A DNA stretch of 64,000 nucleotides from Paenibacillus pasadenensis (GTDB lineage Bacteria; Bacillota; Bacilli; Paenibacillales; Paenibacillaceae). Each line of letters opens with the position of its first letter. Position 1 is the first letter of the stretch. The DNA lies in contig NZ_JAMBOT010000002.1 in the NCBI RefSeq assembly GCF_023715725.1, positions 124,001-188,000 of the forward strand, read 5' to 3'. The notes below the pieces were generated by a model, which worked only from the letters and a program-made list of their open reading frames with translations, was not told where the DNA came from and did no database searches. Positions 63,826 to 64,000 of this stretch are shown one piece after another. Position numbers and translations under genes: made by a program.

Positions 63826-64000
63826 ATGATCAAACGCAGAGAGCTTGACGAAGGACTCCAGCAGCTGAACAAAATGCTTCAGGAGATGGGGGACCATGTA
63901 GAGTCCGCCCTCGCCAAATCCATGCAGGCGCTGATGACGGTGAACGCCAAGGAAGCCGCGGAAATCATCAAGCATGATCCCGAGCTGAACCGCCTTGAGG
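63826..64000 (+). CDS. phoU: Phosphate-signalling protein PhoU, 5' part
   Basis: 58 codons from ATG 63826 (GGAGGAGAGGGGAG upstream) run off the window. The start M-I-K-R-R-E-L-D-E-G-L-Q-Q-L-N-K-M-L-Q-E-M-G is PhoU's first helix. PhoU links PstSCAB to the PhoR kinase and is usually the last gene of the operon, 28 bases after pstB here. Cut by the window end, not truncated in the genome as far as can be seen. Confidence 0.88.
   Translation, partial: MIKRRELDEGLQQLNKMLQEMGDHVESALAKSMQALMTVNAKEAAEIIKHDPELNRLE

Overview
The window looks like a chromosomal segment of a spore-forming, plant- or soil-associated Paenibacillaceae bacterium (Paenibacillus or a close relative). Evidence: mid-to-high GC codon use, strong AGGAGG-type ribosome sites, a GerE sporulation regulator, a YhcN-type spore lipoprotein, and several YesM/YesN sensor kinase-AraC regulator pairs next to sugar-binding proteins. 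No genome database was available; all names come from reading motifs.

Layout. 1-3790: end of one and all of two near-identical secreted GH43-RICIN glycosidases. 3968-8739: a very large membrane glycosyltransferase joining two GT-C modules, then an EamA exporter. 8740-10090: an AT-rich patch with a DUF3800 gene. 10168-13584: small effector-binding and DinB proteins, DUF2164, a GT2 glycosyltransferase and a FabH-like enzyme behind a recognisable FapR operator. 13784-16825: LacZ-type beta-galactosidase. 16943-18252: a YhcN-type lipoprotein with 11-residue repeats, its terminator and a 175-bp MITE-like palindrome. 18373-27562: a carbohydrate sensing and import cluster (YesN, YesM, RbsB-like protein, two family-1 binding proteins, two permeases, no ATPase). 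27647-29078: a late-sporulation patch with two related membrane-anchored beta proteins and gerE; a third family member lies at 41882. 29310-34953: TPR protein, SWIM protein, SNF2 helicase, small Ala/Pro-rich protein. 35120-39916: second binding protein-YesM-YesN set without permeases. 40113-41735: NagZ-like GH3 enzyme. 42532-45208: PhoR/PhoP-like system with a Pho-box-like repeat upstream. 45279-47394: AraC regulator divergent from a Gfo/Idh/MocA dehydrogenase. 47477-51907: retropepsin-like pair, APH-like kinase, HxlR regulator, two tandem quinone reductases, LysR. 52048-58012: chorismate synthase, M20 hydrolase, GlsB-like protein, transglutaminase-like protein, an unknown, nitroreductase, DUF3243. 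58059-64000: a LysR regulator divergent from pstS-pstC-pstA-pstB-pstB-phoU (phoU cut by the window end).

Main themes are extracellular polysaccharide and galactoside use (GH43 array, LacZ, NagZ, two YesMN sets), phosphate starvation, and late sporulation. The most interesting leads are the same ATAGAT-N3-ATCTAT palindrome before both pstS and pstC beside a divergent LysR gene, the three-member membrane-anchored beta-protein family with sigma-K-like promoters, the double GT-C fusion, the hendecad insertion in the YhcN protein, the retropepsin pair and the MITE-like palindrome.
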